Assembly: GCF_003865375.1 (NCBI RefSeq)
Contig: NZ_RQVS01000007.1
Location: 1-64,000, forward strand
From: Gulosibacter macacae
Lineage (GTDB): Bacteria; Actinomycetota; Actinomycetes; Actinomycetales; Microbacteriaceae
Direction of reading: 5' to 3'
DNA length: 64,000 bases
Positions 8,477 to 17,886 of this stretch are shown here, piece after piece (position 1 is the stretch's first letter; every line of letters begins with the position of its first letter). The notes below the pieces were generated by a model that did no database searches, had not been told where the DNA came from, and saw nothing but the letters and a program-made list of their open reading frames with translations. The translations under genes and the position numbers were made by a program.

Positions 8477-9207
8477 TAGGCACCAACCTTTGCAGCCTTG
8501 GCAGCCTCGTCGGCGGCACGGGCCTGGTCGCGCAGGATGCGCTCCGGAACCACGCGCTCGATGTCGAGGCCACGACGGGCGGCCACTGCGCGGGGCTCTT
8601 CGAGCTGCTGCAGGGCGGCGACCGTCGCGTGGACGATGTTGATGGTGTTCGACGAACCGAGCGACTTGCTCAGCACGTCGTGGATGCCCGCGCACTCGAG
8701 GACGGCGCGCACCGGACCACCCGCGATAACACCGGTACCCTGGGCGGCCGGACGCAGGAGCACGACGCCGGCAGCGGCTTCGCCCTGCACCGGGTGCGGG
8801 ATGGTGTTGAGGACGCGCGGGACGCGGAAGAAGTTCTTCTTCGCCTCTTCGACGCCCTTCGAGATGGCGAGCGGAACTTCGCGGGCCTTACCGTAGCCGA
8901 CACCCACGAGGCCGTTGCCGTCACCGACAACGACGAGCGCGGTGAAGCTAAAGCGACGACCACCCTTGACGACCTTCGAGACGCGGTTGATGGTGACAAC
9001 GCGCTCGAGGAACTCGCTCTTCTCTTCTTCACGGCCGCCACGACCGCGGCCACCACGGCCGCCACGACCCTGCTGCTGACGGTCACGCTGACCACCGCGG
9101 CGGTCGCCACGGTCGTCACGCACGTTCGACTCGCTGGATGCAGCGGTCTCGACGGGAGCGTCGGTCATGTTCTCGACGGTCTCGGCGTTTTCGATCTTCT
9201 CGGTCAC
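8476..9207 (-). CDS. rpsE: 30S ribosomal protein S5
   Basis: 243 aa, longer than the usual 165-200. The extra is an N-terminal tail of about 60 residues, acidic first and then a run rich in Arg, Gly, Gln and Asp ([18 protein letters not shown]). The double-stranded-RNA-binding domain ([20 protein letters not shown]) and the S5 C-terminal domain follow normally. S5 acts in decoding accuracy and helps form the mRNA entry channel. Disordered N-terminal tails occur on actinobacterial S5. The start overlaps the rplR stop by 4 nt. Confidence 0.96.
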   Translation of the reverse strand: MTEKIENAETVENMTDAPVETAASSESNVRDDRGDRRGGQRDRQQQGRGGRGGRGRGGREEEKSEFLERVVTINRVSKVVKGGRRFSFTALVVVGDGNGLVGVGYGKAREVPLAISKGVEEAKKNFFRVPRVLNTIPHPVQGEAAAGVVLLRPAAQGTGVIAGGPVRAVLECAGIHDVLSKSLGSSNTINIVHATVAALQQLEEPRAVAARRGLDIERVVPERILRDQARAADEAAKAAKVGA

Positions 9208-9563
9208 AGGCTCAGCCCTGCCTCTCGTGCTCCATCAGCGATGGCCGCAACGCGGCCGGCGTACTTGTTACCGCCACGGTCGAAAACGACCGACTCAACG
9301 CCGGCAAGCTTCGCGCGCTCGGCAACGAGCTCACCAACGCGACGCGCCTTGGCGGTCTTGTCGCCTTCGAGGCCACGGAGCTCTGCTTCCATGGTCGAAG
9401 CCGAGGCCACGGTGTGGCCCTGGGCGTCGTCGATGACCTGAACGAACACGTGACGTGCCGAACGGGTAACGACGAGACGGGGACGCTCGGGGGTACCGAC
9501 GATCTTCTTGCGCAGGCGCGCGTGGCGACGGCCACGGGCTGCCGACTTGCTCTTCTGAGCCAT
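9204..9563 (-). CDS. rplR: 50S ribosomal protein L18
   Basis: 119 aa. Binds 5S rRNA with L5 as part of the central protuberance. The basic start ([14 protein letters not shown]), [13 protein letters not shown] and the C-terminal [14 protein letters not shown] motif are typical. It lies 2 nt after rplF and overlaps rpsE by 4 nt. Confidence 0.97.
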   Translation of the reverse strand: MAQKSKSAARGRRHARLRKKIVGTPERPRLVVTRSARHVFVQVIDDAQGHTVASASTMEAELRGLEGDKTAKARRVGELVAERAKLAGVESVVFDRGGNKYAGRVAAIADGAREAGLSL

Positions 9564-9565
9564 AG

Positions 9566-10099
9566 TTACTTACCAGCCTTTCCGGCCTTGCGACGGACCT
9601 GCTCGCCCTCGTAGCGGATGCCCTTACCCTTGTACGGCTCCGGCGGACGAATCTTGCGGATGTTCGCGGCGACTTCGCCAACGAGCTGCTTGTCGATACC
9701 TTCAACGGTGATCTTCGGGCCCTCAACCTTGAACGCAATACCTGCAGGCGGGTCGAACGAGACCGGGTGCGAGAAGCCGAGCGCGAACTCGAGGCCCGAG
9801 CCCTTCTGTGCCACGCGGTAACCGGTACCAACGACCTCGAGGCCCTTGGAGTAGCCCTGGGTGACGCCGATGATGTTGTTGTTGATGAGCGTGCGGGTGA
9901 GACCGTGGAGCGCGCGCGAGTCACGCTCGTCGTCGGGACGGGTGACGAGCACCTGGCCCTCTTCGATCTTCACCTCGATGGGCGACGCAACGGTGAGCGC
10001 GAGCTCACCCTTCGGGCCCTTCACGGTGATGTCCGAGCCATCGACCTTGACGTCGACGCCGGCGGGAATCTCAATGGGGAGACGACCAATACGCGACAT
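9566..10099 (-). CDS. rplF: 50S ribosomal protein L6
   Basis: 177 aa. Two tandem L6 folds; binds 23S rRNA near the sarcin-ricin loop and the GTPase centre. [15 protein letters not shown] at the start and the C-terminal signature [15 protein letters not shown] are intact. It lies 6 nt after rpsH in the same transcript. Confidence 0.97.
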   Translation of the reverse strand: MSRIGRLPIEIPAGVDVKVDGSDITVKGPKGELALTVASPIEVKIEEGQVLVTRPDDERDSRALHGLTRTLINNNIIGVTQGYSKGLEVVGTGYRVAQKGSGLEFALGFSHPVSFDPPAGIAFKVEGPKITVEGIDKQLVGEVAANIRKIRPPEPYKGKGIRYEGEQVRRKAGKAGK

Positions 10100-10105
10100 G
10101 TGCGA

Positions 10106-10504
10106 TCACCACACGTAGGCGAGGACTTCCCCACCCACGCCCTTCTGCTCGGCCTCGCGGTCGGTAAGAAGACCCGATGAAGTGGACATGATGGCAATGC
10201 CGAGGCCGCCAAAGACGGTGGGCAGTTCGGTCGAGCGTGCGTACACGCGCAGACCCGGCTTCGAGACGCGCTTGATGCCGGTGATTGCCGGACGACGGTC
10301 GCCGCCGAACTTGAGCGAAACGTTGAGGCTCTCGCCGACGTTGGCGCTCTCGGCGCTCCAGTCGGTGATGTAACCCTCACGCTTGAGGATCTCAGCGATG
10401 TTCTTCTTGAGCTTCGAGCTGGGCATCGACACGGAGTCGTGGTGCGCGCTGCTCGCGTTGCGCAGACGGCTGAGCATGTCTGCGACGGGATCGGTCATGG
10501 TCAT
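10106..10504 (-). CDS. rpsH: 30S ribosomal protein S8
   Basis: 132 aa. Primary 16S rRNA-binding protein and, in E. coli, the translational repressor of the spc operon. [15 protein letters not shown] and the C-terminal [20 protein letters not shown] are characteristic. The reading frame opens two codons earlier (MTMTD) at 10504. The gap before it, where rpsN/rpsZ (S14) lies in many bacteria, holds only a hairpin. Confidence 0.97.
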   Translation of the reverse strand: MTMTDPVADMLSRLRNASSAHHDSVSMPSSKLKKNIAEILKREGYITDWSAESANVGESLNVSLKFGGDRRPAITGIKRVSKPGLRVYARSTELPTVFGGLGIAIMSTSSGLLTDREAEQKGVGGEVLAYVW

Positions 10505-10598
10505 GACGCGGTCATTTCCTTTCGCCTGGTTTCGACGCCCCGGGCAGGGGCGCCGACCTGTGGTGTTGTCTGACGACGGTTGTCGCCAGACGGGGTAA

Positions 10599-10630
10599 TC
10601 GCTTCCGCCCGAATAAACGGGCGGAAGCGA
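10599..10630 (-). terminator. Perfect 13-bp hairpin between rplE and rpsH
   Basis: TCGCTTCCGCCCG and its exact complement surround a 6-nt AT-rich loop. No U-tract follows, so it may be an attenuator, a processing site, or a regulator-binding structure such as an S8 target. It sits where the S14 gene lies in many spc operons. Confidence 0.6.
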
Positions 10631-10651
10631 CTAGTCTATGCCGACTTGGCT

Positions 10652-11236
10652 CTACTCCGAAAGACCGGAGTGGAACGGGAAGCCGAGCGCACGCAGCAGC
10701 GCGCGACCCTGCTCATCCGACTGCGCGGTGGTCACGACAGTGATGTCCATACCACGGGTGCGGTCGATCTTGTCGGGGTCGATCTCGTGGAACATAACCT
10801 GCTCCGTGAGACCGAAGGTGTAGTTGCCCTGGCCGTCGAACTGCTTGTCCGAAAGACCGCGGAAGTCGCGGATACGGGGCAGTGCGAGCGAGAGCAGACG
10901 GTCGAGGAACTCCCACATGCGGTCACCGCGGAGGGTGACGTGCGCGCCGATTGCCTGACCTTCACGCAGCTTGAACTGCGCGATGGACTTGCGGGCGAGG
11001 GTCACCTTCGGCTTCTGGCCGGTGATGAGGGTGAGGTCCGCGACTGCGCCCTCGATGAGCTTGCCATCACGGGCGGCGTCGCCGACACCCATGTTGACGA
11101 CGATCTTCACGAGCCCCGGCACCTGGTTGACGTTGCCAAGACCGAGCTCCTCCTGGAGCTTTGCCTTGATGTCCTCGCGGTACTTGAGCTTGAGTCGGGG
11201 CTGGATTTTGCCAGCCACCGCAGCGGTGTCAGTCAT
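10652..11236 (-). CDS. rplE: 50S ribosomal protein L5
   Basis: 194 aa, with about ten extra N-terminal residues compared with the 180-aa form. Binds 5S rRNA and contacts the P-site tRNA in the central protuberance. Conserved segments are [29 protein letters not shown] and the C-terminal [19 protein letters not shown]. It follows rplX after 3 nt. A 147-bp gap and strong hairpin separate it from rpsH. Confidence 0.97.
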   Translation of the reverse strand: MTDTAAVAGKIQPRLKLKYREDIKAKLQEELGLGNVNQVPGLVKIVVNMGVGDAARDGKLIEGAVADLTLITGQKPKVTLARKSIAQFKLREGQAIGAHVTLRGDRMWEFLDRLLSLALPRIRDFRGLSDKQFDGQGNYTFGLTEQVMFHEIDPDKIDRTRGMDITVVTTAQSDEQGRALLRALGFPFHSGLSE

Positions 11237-11239
11237 GCG

Positions 11240-11668
11240 CTACTCGTTGTCCTTCTTCGCGGCCTTCTTAGGGGCCTTCTTTTCGGTCTTCTTCTCGGCC
11301 TTGACGGCGTCGCCATCGCGGCGCGAGGGCTTGAAGACGCGGGTGCGAACGGTCTTGGTGACGCCGTCCTTCTCGACCTGCTCCACCTTGACGCCCGTGC
11401 GGGCCGGCTTGCCGGTCTCGGGGTTGACGAGCGCGACGTTCGAGATGTGGATCGGGGCCTCAGCGGTCTCGATGCCACCGGTCTTCGAACCACGCTGCGT
11501 CTGGCCGACGCGGGTGTGCTTCGTGGCGTAGTTCACGCCTTCGACGATCACGCGGTCCTGGTCTGCGAGCACCTCGAGCACCTTGCCCTGGCGGCCGCGG
11601 TCGCCGCCGCGGTCCTGGGTCGGGCCCGAGATGACCTCAACGAGGTCGCCCTTGCGAATCTTCGCCAT
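11240..11668 (-). CDS. rplX: 50S ribosomal protein L24
   Basis: 142 aa, longer than the 100-105 aa of typical L24. The KOW motif is at the start (KGDLVEVISGPTQDRGG), with VIVEGVNYATKHTR after it. The extra length is a C-terminal tail of about 40 residues ending in a Lys/Ala/Glu-rich run. L24 starts 50S assembly by binding domain I of 23S rRNA. It lies 2 nt after rplN. Confidence 0.96.
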   Translation of the reverse strand: MAKIRKGDLVEVISGPTQDRGGDRGRQGKVLEVLADQDRVIVEGVNYATKHTRVGQTQRGSKTGGIETAEAPIHISNVALVNPETGKPARTGVKVEQVEKDGVTKTVRTRVFKPSRRDGDAVKAEKKTEKKAPKKAAKKDNE

Positions 11669-11670
11669 GG

Positions 11671-12039
11671 TTAGAGCACCTCCGGAGCGAGCGAAACAAT
11701 CTTCATGAACTTCTTGTCGCGCAGCTCGCGGCCAACGGGGCCGAAGATACGCGTGCCGCGAGGCTCGCCGTCGGTCTTGAGGATCACGGCGGCGTTCTCG
11801 TCGAACTTGATGTACGAACCGTCAACGCGACGCGTGGGCTTCTTGGTGCGAACGACGACTGCCTTGACGACATCGCCCTTCTTCACGTTGCCACCGGGGA
11901 TTGCATCCTTGACGGTGGCGACGATGATGTCACCGAGGCCGGCGTAGCGACGACCCGAGCCCCCGAGCACGCGGATGGTGAGCAGCTCCTTCGCGCCGGT
12001 GTTGTCGGCGACGCGAAGTCGGGATTCCTGCTGAATCAT
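11671..12039 (-). CDS. rplN: 50S ribosomal protein L14
   Basis: 122 aa, exact family length. [18 protein letters not shown] opens the protein and [19 protein letters not shown] closes it. L14 forms an intersubunit bridge with 16S rRNA helix 14. It is the first gene after a 43-bp gap that conventionally divides the S10 and spc operons; no separate promoter was recognised, so the two are probably one transcript. Confidence 0.98.
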   Translation of the reverse strand: MIQQESRLRVADNTGAKELLTIRVLGGSGRRYAGLGDIIVATVKDAIPGGNVKKGDVVKAVVVRTKKPTRRVDGSYIKFDENAAVILKTDGEPRGTRIFGPVGRELRDKKFMKIVSLAPEVL

Positions 12040-12082
12040 TTGTCAGTCTCCTTGGCTGTTGTAAAGCGCAGTAGGCGAAGGC

Positions 12083-12394
12083 CTACTTCGCCTTCTCGAG
12101 GATCTCGACCAGCCGCCAGTGCTTGCCAGCGCTGAGGGGACGGGTCTCGGCGATGAGCACGAGGTCGCCGATGCCGGCGGTGTTCTGCTCGTCGTGTGCC
12201 TTGATCTTGCTGGAGCGGCGGAGCACCTTGCCGTAAAGGGGGTGCTTCACGCGGTCCTCGACCAGGACAACGATGGTCTTGTCCATCTTGTCGCTGGTGA
12301 CGTAGCCACGGCGGGTCTTGCGGTGGTTGCGCTGGGTCTCGTCGGCAGCCGTGGCGACCTCAGCCTCGGCCGCGTTCGCGGTGTTCTCAGCCAT
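12083..12394 (-). CDS. rpsQ: 30S ribosomal protein S17
   Basis: 103 aa. The S17 core starts near residue 25 ([19 protein letters not shown]) and continues through [15 protein letters not shown] to the usual C-terminal [13 protein letters not shown]. About 20 residues rich in Ala and Glu precede it, an extension seen in related Actinobacteria. The ATG shares one base with the rpmC stop. Confidence 0.97.
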   Translation of the reverse strand: MAENTANAAEAEVATAADETQRNHRKTRRGYVTSDKMDKTIVVLVEDRVKHPLYGKVLRRSSKIKAHDEQNTAGIGDLVLIAETRPLSAGKHWRLVEILEKAK

Positions 12395-12699
12395 TAGTTG
12401 GTCTCCTCGTTCGTTGCCTCGGCCTCAGCCTCAGCCTTCTTGCCGCGCTTCTTCGGCTTCTCCTCGACGGCCGCTGGGGTCGCCCGGATGCCGAGCTCGC
12501 GCTCGCGAATGACCGTGTAGATGCGAGCAATGTCGCGCTTCACGGCACGGATGCGGCCGCGCTCCTCGCCCTGGCCGGTAGCGGCCTGGAAGCGGAGGTT
12601 GAACAGCTCTTCCTTGGCCTTCTTCAGCTCTTCGCCGAGACGGCCTTCTGCCATGGTGTCGAGCTCGGTGATGGCGAGCTCCTTAGATCCGATCGCCAT
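12394..12699 (-). CDS. rpmC: 50S ribosomal protein L29
   Basis: 101 aa, against 60-80 for most L29 proteins. The N-terminal two-helix core is normal ([18 protein letters not shown], then [19 protein letters not shown]). The last 25 residues are a Lys/Glu/Ala-rich tail ([15 protein letters not shown]). L29 sits at the peptide exit and helps dock trigger factor and SRP. It lies 3 nt after rplP. Confidence 0.96.
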   Translation of the reverse strand: MAIGSKELAITELDTMAEGRLGEELKKAKEELFNLRFQAATGQGEERGRIRAVKRDIARIYTVIRERELGIRATPAAVEEKPKKRGKKAEAEAEATNEETN

Positions 12700-12702
12700 T
12701 GC

Positions 12703-13119
12703 TTACTCGCCTTCCTCACGGGTGATGATGCGTGCCTTGAGTGGCAGCTTGTGGATCGCGCGGGTGAGAGCCTCACGAGCAAGCTGCTCGTCCACGCCGC
12801 CGACCTCGAAGAGGACGCGGCCCGGCTTGATGTTGGCGACCCACCACTCGGGCGAGCCCTTACCCGAACCCATGCGGGTTTCGGCGGGCTTCTTGGTGAG
12901 CGGGCGGTCGGGGTAGACGTTGATCCACACCTTGCCGCCACGCTTGATGTGACGCGTCATCGCGATACGAGCTGCCTCGATCTGACGGTTGGTCACATAC
13001 GCGGGGGTCAGCGCCTGGATGCCGAACTCACCAAACGTCACCTTGGTGCCACCGGTGGCCTGGCCACGACGGGTGGGACGGTGCTGCTTGCGGTACTTGA
13101 CTCGACGGGGAATCAGCAT
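12703..13119 (-). CDS. rplP: 50S ribosomal protein L16
   Basis: 138 aa. Binds near the peptidyl-transferase centre and the A-site tRNA elbow. [43 protein letters not shown] (read here as two adjoining conserved stretches) and [10 protein letters not shown] are all present. It follows rpsC after 3 nt. Confidence 0.97.
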   Translation of the reverse strand: MLIPRRVKYRKQHRPTRRGQATGGTKVTFGEFGIQALTPAYVTNRQIEAARIAMTRHIKRGGKVWINVYPDRPLTKKPAETRMGSGKGSPEWWVANIKPGRVLFEVGGVDEQLAREALTRAIHKLPLKARIITREEGE

Positions 13120-13122
13120 GTC

Positions 13123-13866
13123 TTACGCCTCCGCTCCCGCGGCAACCTGCTCACGGCGGTTGCGACGCGGACGGTCACCGCGGTCACGCGGCGACTTCAT
13201 GTTGGCCTGCTCACGAGCAAGCTCCTTGTTGGTCAGGTCACCCTTGTAGATCCACACCTTCACACCGATGCGGCCGTACGTGGTCTTTGCCTCGTAGAAG
13301 CCGTAGTCGATGTTGGCGCGGAGGGTGTGCAGGGGCACACGGCCCTCGCGGTAGAACTCAGAGCGGCTCATTTCAGCACCGCCGAGACGGCCCGACACCT
13401 GGATGCGAACACCCTTGGCGCCGGCGCGCTGTGCACCCTGGAGGCCCTTGCGCATCGCGCGGCGGAATGCCACACGAGCCGAGAGCTGCTCAGCGATGCC
13501 CTGAGCGACGAGCTGCGCATCCGAGTCGGGGTTCTTGACCTCGAGGATGTTCAGCTGGATCTGCTTGCCGGTGAGCTTCTCGAGGTCGGCGCGGATGCGC
13601 TCGGCCTCGGCGCCGCGGCGACCGATCACGATGCCCGGACGGGCGGTGTGAATGTCGACGCGAACGCGGTCACGGGTGCGCTCGATCTCGATGTTCGACA
13701 CGCCAGCGCGGTCAAGCGACTCGGTGAGGTAGTTCCGGATGCGGATGTCTTCCTTCACGTAGTCGGCGTAGCGCTGACCAGGCTTCGTCGAGTCGGCGAA
13801 CCAGCGCGACCGGTGGTCGGTGGTGATGCCGAGACGGAAGCCGTACGGATTGATCTTCTGGCCCAT
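13123..13866 (-). CDS. rpsC: 30S ribosomal protein S3
   Basis: 247 aa. The N-terminal [15 protein letters not shown] is canonical; a KH domain lies at about 40-110 with [12 protein letters not shown] as the GXXG loop, and the S3 C-terminal domain follows to about residue 210. An Arg-rich tail ends the protein. S3 lines the mRNA entry and has helicase-like function. It shares one base with the rplV stop. Confidence 0.97.
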   Translation of the reverse strand: MGQKINPYGFRLGITTDHRSRWFADSTKPGQRYADYVKEDIRIRNYLTESLDRAGVSNIEIERTRDRVRVDIHTARPGIVIGRRGAEAERIRADLEKLTGKQIQLNILEVKNPDSDAQLVAQGIAEQLSARVAFRRAMRKGLQGAQRAGAKGVRIQVSGRLGGAEMSRSEFYREGRVPLHTLRANIDYGFYEAKTTYGRIGVKVWIYKGDLTNKELAREQANMKSPRDRGDRPRRNRREQVAAGAEA

Positions 13867-14249
13867 TACTTCTCCGCCTTCTGCTCGTCGGCGTCGGTCT
13901 CGGGCGTCGAGACGACGACGGTGATGTGGCTGGTGCGCTTGTTGATGCGACCGGCGCGGCCCTGGGCACGCGGACGGAAGCGCTTCAACGTGACGCCCTC
14001 ATCGACGAAGATGCTCGACACGTAAAGGTCGCGCTCGTCGAGGTACTCGTTCGAGTTGTCGGCCTTGACGCGAGCGTTCGCGATGGCCGAAGCGACGGCC
14101 TTGTAGACCGGCTCCGATGCGCCCTGGGGCGCGAACTTCAGAATTGCGAGCGCTTCGAGCGCCTGCTTGCCGCGAACGAGGTTGACGACGCGACGAGCCT
14201 TCTGAGGGGTGACGCGGATGTGACGCGCACGCGCGATCGACTCCACCAT
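13866..14249 (-). CDS. rplV: 50S ribosomal protein L22
   Basis: 127 aa from the ATG at 14249, which is preceded by AGGAGGAAATC. The frame is open further upstream through rpsS sequence, but that part is not L22-like. [20 protein letters not shown] is the expected start, and the exit-tunnel loop around [16 protein letters not shown] is intact. An acidic tail ([11 protein letters not shown]) follows the core. Confidence 0.97.
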   Translation of the reverse strand: MVESIARARHIRVTPQKARRVVNLVRGKQALEALAILKFAPQGASEPVYKAVASAIANARVKADNSNEYLDERDLYVSSIFVDEGVTLKRFRPRAQGRAGRINKRTSHITVVVSTPETDADEQKAEK

Positions 14250-14274
14250 GATTTCCTCCTTATGCGCCCCCGCG

Positions 14275-14556
14275 TTAGCGGCGGCGACCCTTCTTGTCGT
14301 CCTTCTCGTGGCCGCGGAAGGTGCGGGTCGGCGCGAATTCGCCGAGCTTGTGGCCGACCATCGTCTCGGTGACGAACACCGGGATGTGCTTGCGACCGTC
14401 GTGGACTGCGATGGTGTGACCGAGCATGTCCGGCACAATCATCGAGCGGCGCGACCACGTCTTGATGACGTTCTTCGTGCCTGCTTCGTTCTGCTTCTCC
14501 ACCTTCTGCAGCAGGTGGTTGTCGACGAAGGGGCCCTTCTTGAGACTGCGAGGCAT
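14275..14556 (-). CDS. rpsS: 30S ribosomal protein S19
   Basis: 93 aa, standard length. [19 protein letters not shown] and the C-terminal [16 protein letters not shown] are signatures. S19 contacts S13 in the head of the small subunit. It lies between rplB (12-nt gap) and rplV (25-nt gap). Confidence 0.98.
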   Translation of the reverse strand: MPRSLKKGPFVDNHLLQKVEKQNEAGTKNVIKTWSRRSMIVPDMLGHTIAVHDGRKHIPVFVTETMVGHKLGEFAPTRTFRGHEKDDKKGRRR

Positions 14557-14568
14557 CTTCTTCTCCTA

Positions 14569-15408
14569 CTACTTGCGCTTCTTGCCGGTGGGACGGCGGC
14601 GGACGATGAGCTTGTCGGATTCGAGGTTCGGCTTGCGGGTGCGGCCTTCCTTCTGACCCCACGGGCTAACCGGGTGACGGCCACCAGAGGTACGACCTTC
14701 ACCACCACCGTGCGGGTGGTCGACCGGGTTCATGACCACACCACGCACGGTCGGGCGGACGCCCTTCCAGCGCTTGCGGCCAGCCTTACCGAGGTCGATG
14801 TTCGCCTGCTCGGCGTTGCCAACCTCGCCCACCGTGGCGCGGCAGCGCGCATCCACGTTGCGCACCTCGCCCGAGGGCAGGCGCAGCTGAGCGTAGGGGC
14901 CGTCCTTCGCAACGAGGCGGATCGAGGCGCCGGCCGAGCGGCCGAGCTTCGCGCCGCCACCGGGGCGGAGTTCCACCGCGTGCACAACGGTACCCGTGGG
15001 GATGTTGCGCAGCGGGAGGTTGTTGCCGGGCTTGATGTCAGCCTCGGGGCCCGACTCGATGATGTCGCCCTGCTTGAGCTTGTTCGGCGCGATGATGTAA
15101 CGCTTCGTGCCGTCGAAGAAGTGGAGCAGCGCAATGCGAGCGGTGCGGTTGGGGTCGTACTCGATGTGTGCGACGCGGGCGTTGATGCCGTCCTTGTCGT
15201 TACGAGTGAAGTCGATCACGCGGTACTGGCGCTTGTGGCCACCACCGATGTGACGGGTCGTGATGCGACCCTGGTTGTTGCGGCCACCGGTCTTCGGCAG
15301 CGGCTTGAGCAGCGACTTCTCGGGGGTCGAGCGGGTGATCTCAGTGAACTCCGAGACCGAACCGCCGCGACGACCGGGGGTCGTGGGCTTGAATTTGCGA
15401 ATCGCCAT
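14569..15408 (-). CDS. rplB: 50S ribosomal protein L2
   Basis: 279 aa, the usual length. L2 is needed for subunit joining and peptidyl-transferase activity. [15 protein letters not shown], the OB-fold and SH3-like domains, and the conserved histidine loop [13 protein letters not shown] near residue 225 are all present. It follows rplW after 21 nt. Confidence 0.98.
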   Translation of the reverse strand: MAIRKFKPTTPGRRGGSVSEFTEITRSTPEKSLLKPLPKTGGRNNQGRITTRHIGGGHKRQYRVIDFTRNDKDGINARVAHIEYDPNRTARIALLHFFDGTKRYIIAPNKLKQGDIIESGPEADIKPGNNLPLRNIPTGTVVHAVELRPGGGAKLGRSAGASIRLVAKDGPYAQLRLPSGEVRNVDARCRATVGEVGNAEQANIDLGKAGRKRWKGVRPTVRGVVMNPVDHPHGGGEGRTSGGRHPVSPWGQKEGRTRKPNLESDKLIVRRRPTGKKRK

Positions 15409-15429
15409 GGTTCTTCCTCAGTCCTCCGG

Positions 15430-15729
15430 TTAGCCGACGTTCGTAAAGATGTCGATCGAGCCGGACTTCAGGGTGACGATCGCGCGCTTGGTGTTCTTGC
15501 GCTTGCCGATGCCGAAACGGGTACGGCGAGTCTTGCCCTGACGGTTGATGGTGTTGACGCGGTCGACCTCGACCTCGAAGATGCGCTCGATGGCGATCTT
15601 GATTTCGGTCTTGTTCGAACGGGTGTCGACCTCGAAGGTGTACTTGCCCTGGTCGATGAGGCTGTAGCTCTTCTCAGAGATCACCGGCGCGATGATGATG
15701 TCGCGCGGGTCCTTGTTGATGGCGCTCAT
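15430..15729 (-). CDS. rplW: 50S ribosomal protein L23
   Basis: 99 aa. Sits at the tunnel exit and is the main docking site for trigger factor and [18 protein letters not shown] and [15 protein letters not shown] are typical. Its ATG overlaps the rplD stop by 4 nt. Confidence 0.97.
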   Translation of the reverse strand: MSAINKDPRDIIIAPVISEKSYSLIDQGKYTFEVDTRSNKTEIKIAIERIFEVEVDRVNTINRQGKTRRTRFGIGKRKNTKRAIVTLKSGSIDIFTNVG

Positions 15730-16376
15730 GCCAGCTGCTCCTTCTCGGTCTTGGCCGCGACGAACGCGTCGAAAGCGGTCTGGATGAAGACCACGTCGTC
15801 GGCGCGAAGCACGTCGTAGGCGTTGAGCTGGTCCGTGGTGAGCACGTGGGCGCGCTCGATGTTGCGGACCGACTTGCGGGTGACCACGTCGTCGCGGTCG
15901 ACCACGACGAGGACGTTGCGGCCCTCAGCGGCGGTACGGAACGCGGCGTTGGCGCTGCGGGTCGAGGGAACCTCGCCGGTCACGAGCTCGGTGAACACGT
16001 GAATGCGGCCACCGCGGGCGCGGTCGGACAGCGACTGCAGCAGGGCTGCGGCAACCATCTTCTTGGGGGTGCGCTGCGAGTAGTCGCGGGGCGTCGGGCC
16101 GTGCACGATGCCACCGCCGCGGTGCTGCGGCATGCGGATCGAACCCTGACGGGCGTTACCCGTGCCCTTCTGCTTGAACGGCTTACGGCCGGCGCCGGAG
16201 CGCTCGCCGCGGTTCTTGGTCTTGTGGGTGCCCTGGCGCGCGGCAGCCTGCTGCGCGACGACGACCTGGTGGACGAGCGGAACGTTCACCTCGAGGCCGA
16301 ACAGCTCCTCGGGGAGCTCAACGGTGCCGGTCTTCTTGCCGGTCGAGTCGAGGACGTCGATCGTGTTGGTAGCCAT
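15726..16376 (-). CDS. rplD: 50S ribosomal protein L4
   Basis: 216 aa. Binds 23S rRNA domain I and extends a loop into the exit tunnel; in E. coli it also represses the S10 operon. The loop motif [19 protein letters not shown] and the central [15 protein letters not shown] are conserved. It is 4 nt after rplC and overlaps rplW. Confidence 0.97.
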   Translation of the reverse strand: MATNTIDVLDSTGKKTGTVELPEELFGLEVNVPLVHQVVVAQQAAARQGTHKTKNRGERSGAGRKPFKQKGTGNARQGSIRMPQHRGGGIVHGPTPRDYSQRTPKKMVAAALLQSLSDRARGGRIHVFTELVTGEVPSTRSANAAFRTAAEGRNVLVVVDRDDVVTRKSVRNIERAHVLTTDQLNAYDVLRADDVVFIQTAFDAFVAAKTEKEQLA

Positions 16377-16380
16377 GAAA

Positions 16381-17034
16381 CTAGGCCCCCTTCACTGCGT
16401 TGCGGACGAAAACGAGACGGCCCTTGGCACCGGGGACGGCGCCCTTGACCAGGAGCAGGTTGCGCTCGACATCGACACCCTGAACCGAGAGGTTCTGGAC
16501 GGTGACGCGGTCGCTACCCATGCGGCCAGCCATGCGGGTGCCCTTGAACACGCGGCTCGGGGTGGCCGAGGCGCCGATCGAACCGGGCTTGCGGTGGTTC
16601 TTGTGCTGACCGTGCGAGGCACCGACACCAGCAAAGTTGTGGCGCTTCATGACACCGGCGAAGCCCTTACCCTTCGAGGTACCCACGACGTCGATCATCT
16701 GACCGACCTCGAAGATCTCGACGGTGAGCTCCTGGCCGACCTCGTACTCCGAAGCGTCCGGCGTGCGGATCTCGGTGAGGTGACGGCGCGGGGTGACACC
16801 AGCTGCCTTGAAGTGACCAGCTGCGGGCTGGTTGACCTTGCGCGGGTCGATGGCGCCGGCCGCGATCTGGATCGCGTCGTAGCCGTTCTTCTCGCCGGTC
16901 ATGATCTGCGTGACAACGTTCGGGCTCACCTGGATGACGGTGACCGGAACCATGCGGTTGTCAGCATCCCAGATCTGGGTCATGCCCAGCTTCGTGCCGA
17001 GCAGCCCCTTGTAGTTCTTGGTTGCGGTAGACAT
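16381..17034 (-). CDS. rplC: 50S ribosomal protein L3
   Basis: 217 aa. Early-assembly 23S rRNA-binding protein near the A-site. [14 protein letters not shown] at the start and the signature [19 protein letters not shown] (about 130-150) are present. It follows rpsJ after 8 nt. Confidence 0.98.
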   Translation of the reverse strand: MSTATKNYKGLLGTKLGMTQIWDADNRMVPVTVIQVSPNVVTQIMTGEKNGYDAIQIAAGAIDPRKVNQPAAGHFKAAGVTPRRHLTEIRTPDASEYEVGQELTVEIFEVGQMIDVVGTSKGKGFAGVMKRHNFAGVGASHGQHKNHRKPGSIGASATPSRVFKGTRMAGRMGSDRVTVQNLSVQGVDVERNLLLVKGAVPGAKGRLVFVRNAVKGA

Positions 17035-17042
17035 GCGTTCCT

Positions 17043-17351
17043 CTAGAGCTTGATCTCGATGTTGACGTCGGCCGGAAGGTCGAGTCGCATGAGCGAGTCG
17101 ACAGCCTTCGGCGTGGGGTCGACGATGTCGATCAGACGCTTGTGGGTGCGCTTCTCGAACTGCTCGCGGCTGTCCTTGTACTTGTGGGGCGAACGGATGA
17201 CCGTCACCACGTTCTTCTCCGTCGGCAGCGGGACCGGCCCGATGACGGAGGCGCCTGCGCGCGTCACCGTGTCGACGATCTTGCGCGCGGAGTTGTCGAT
17301 GACCTCGTGGTCATACGACTTCAGTCGGATGCGGATCTTTTGTCCCGCCAT
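17043..17351 (-). CDS. rpsJ: 30S ribosomal protein S10
   Basis: 102 aa from the ATG at 17351 ([16 protein letters not shown]). A GTG two codons upstream (17357) is in frame, but AGGAG at 5-nt spacing favours the ATG. S10 is a small-subunit head protein that also joins NusB in antitermination. It is the first gene of the S10-spc block and has a long untranslated leader. Confidence 0.96.
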   Translation of the reverse strand: MAGQKIRIRLKSYDHEVIDNSARKIVDTVTRAGASVIGPVPLPTEKNVVTVIRSPHKYKDSREQFEKRTHKRLIDIVDPTPKAVDSLMRLDLPADVNIEIKL

Positions 17352-17703
17352 GTCCACTCCTATTTCCTCGTAGGGCCGTGGAAGGCCTCACTTGCATTGG
17401 ACTGCTGCGCAGTCGGCGTGCACCACTGTGTATCTGTCAAGTTCACCGGCCCGGAGCGCGCGGACGCGCTCAGGCTGATGTGACGGCGGAACCAGGAGGT
17501 AACCTGTGCTCCACCGGAGCCGTGCTCTGCTGCCGGCGGTCTTGGCCTGTCCTAGTGGACGACCACACACGATCTCGGCAGTGATCCGGGCGCCTGCCTC
17601 GCACAAATGGCGATGACACGCTCGGAATGCTGAACTCAGTCAGTTTAGACCGAGTTCGCATGTTCATGCAACCCGGGCGTGTCGGATTCTTCTGGGAAGC
17701 CAT
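17352..17703. other. Leader and promoter region of the S10 operon
   Basis: No gene is supported here. The stretch would be the untranslated leader of the ribosomal operon plus its promoter. Together with the repeats to 17808 it forms a 535-bp gap between rpsJ and the divergent decarboxylase gene. No L4-type leader structure was identified by eye. Confidence 0.55.
17641..17672 (-). promoter_or_regulatory. Probable S10 operon promoter
   Basis: On the minus strand TTGCAT (17671-17666) and TAAACT (17647-17642) are 18 nt apart. Transcription would begin near 17635, leaving a leader of about 285 nt before rpsJ. The assignment rests on sequence only. Confidence 0.5.
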
Positions 17704-17808
17704 GGTCTCGATCACCTCCGCTGCGCTACGGCACTCGACCAGCCAATATTGGTTCGTCGAGTAGCCCCCTCCCTGGTTCGTCGAGTAGGCCGAAGGCCGT
17801 ATCGAGAC
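17704..17808. repeat. Dispersed intergenic repeat cluster (family A)
   Basis: Contains two copies of GGTTCGTCGAGTAG (17751-17764 and 17775-17788), the phrase GTATCGAGAC (17799-17808), and a diverged copy in reverse (GGTCTCGATC to CTCGACCAGCCA). The same family occurs around 57493-57613 and 59129-59217. Confidence 0.75.
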
Positions 17809-17886
17809 GCACAACCACGCCCCGACCGCTATCGTTGCTTCGATCCGCAAGACCATCGCGGAAACCACTGAAAGGAGCGCTCAACG

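Noticed and set aside
14248-15819. 523-codon open frame on the plus strand
   Set aside because: Spans several ribosomal genes in antisense; composition is that of a mirror frame.
17352-17886. tRNA or other structured RNA gene in the S10 upstream gap
   Set aside because: No cloverleaf arms or conserved tRNA bases were found; the region is better explained as leader plus repeats.
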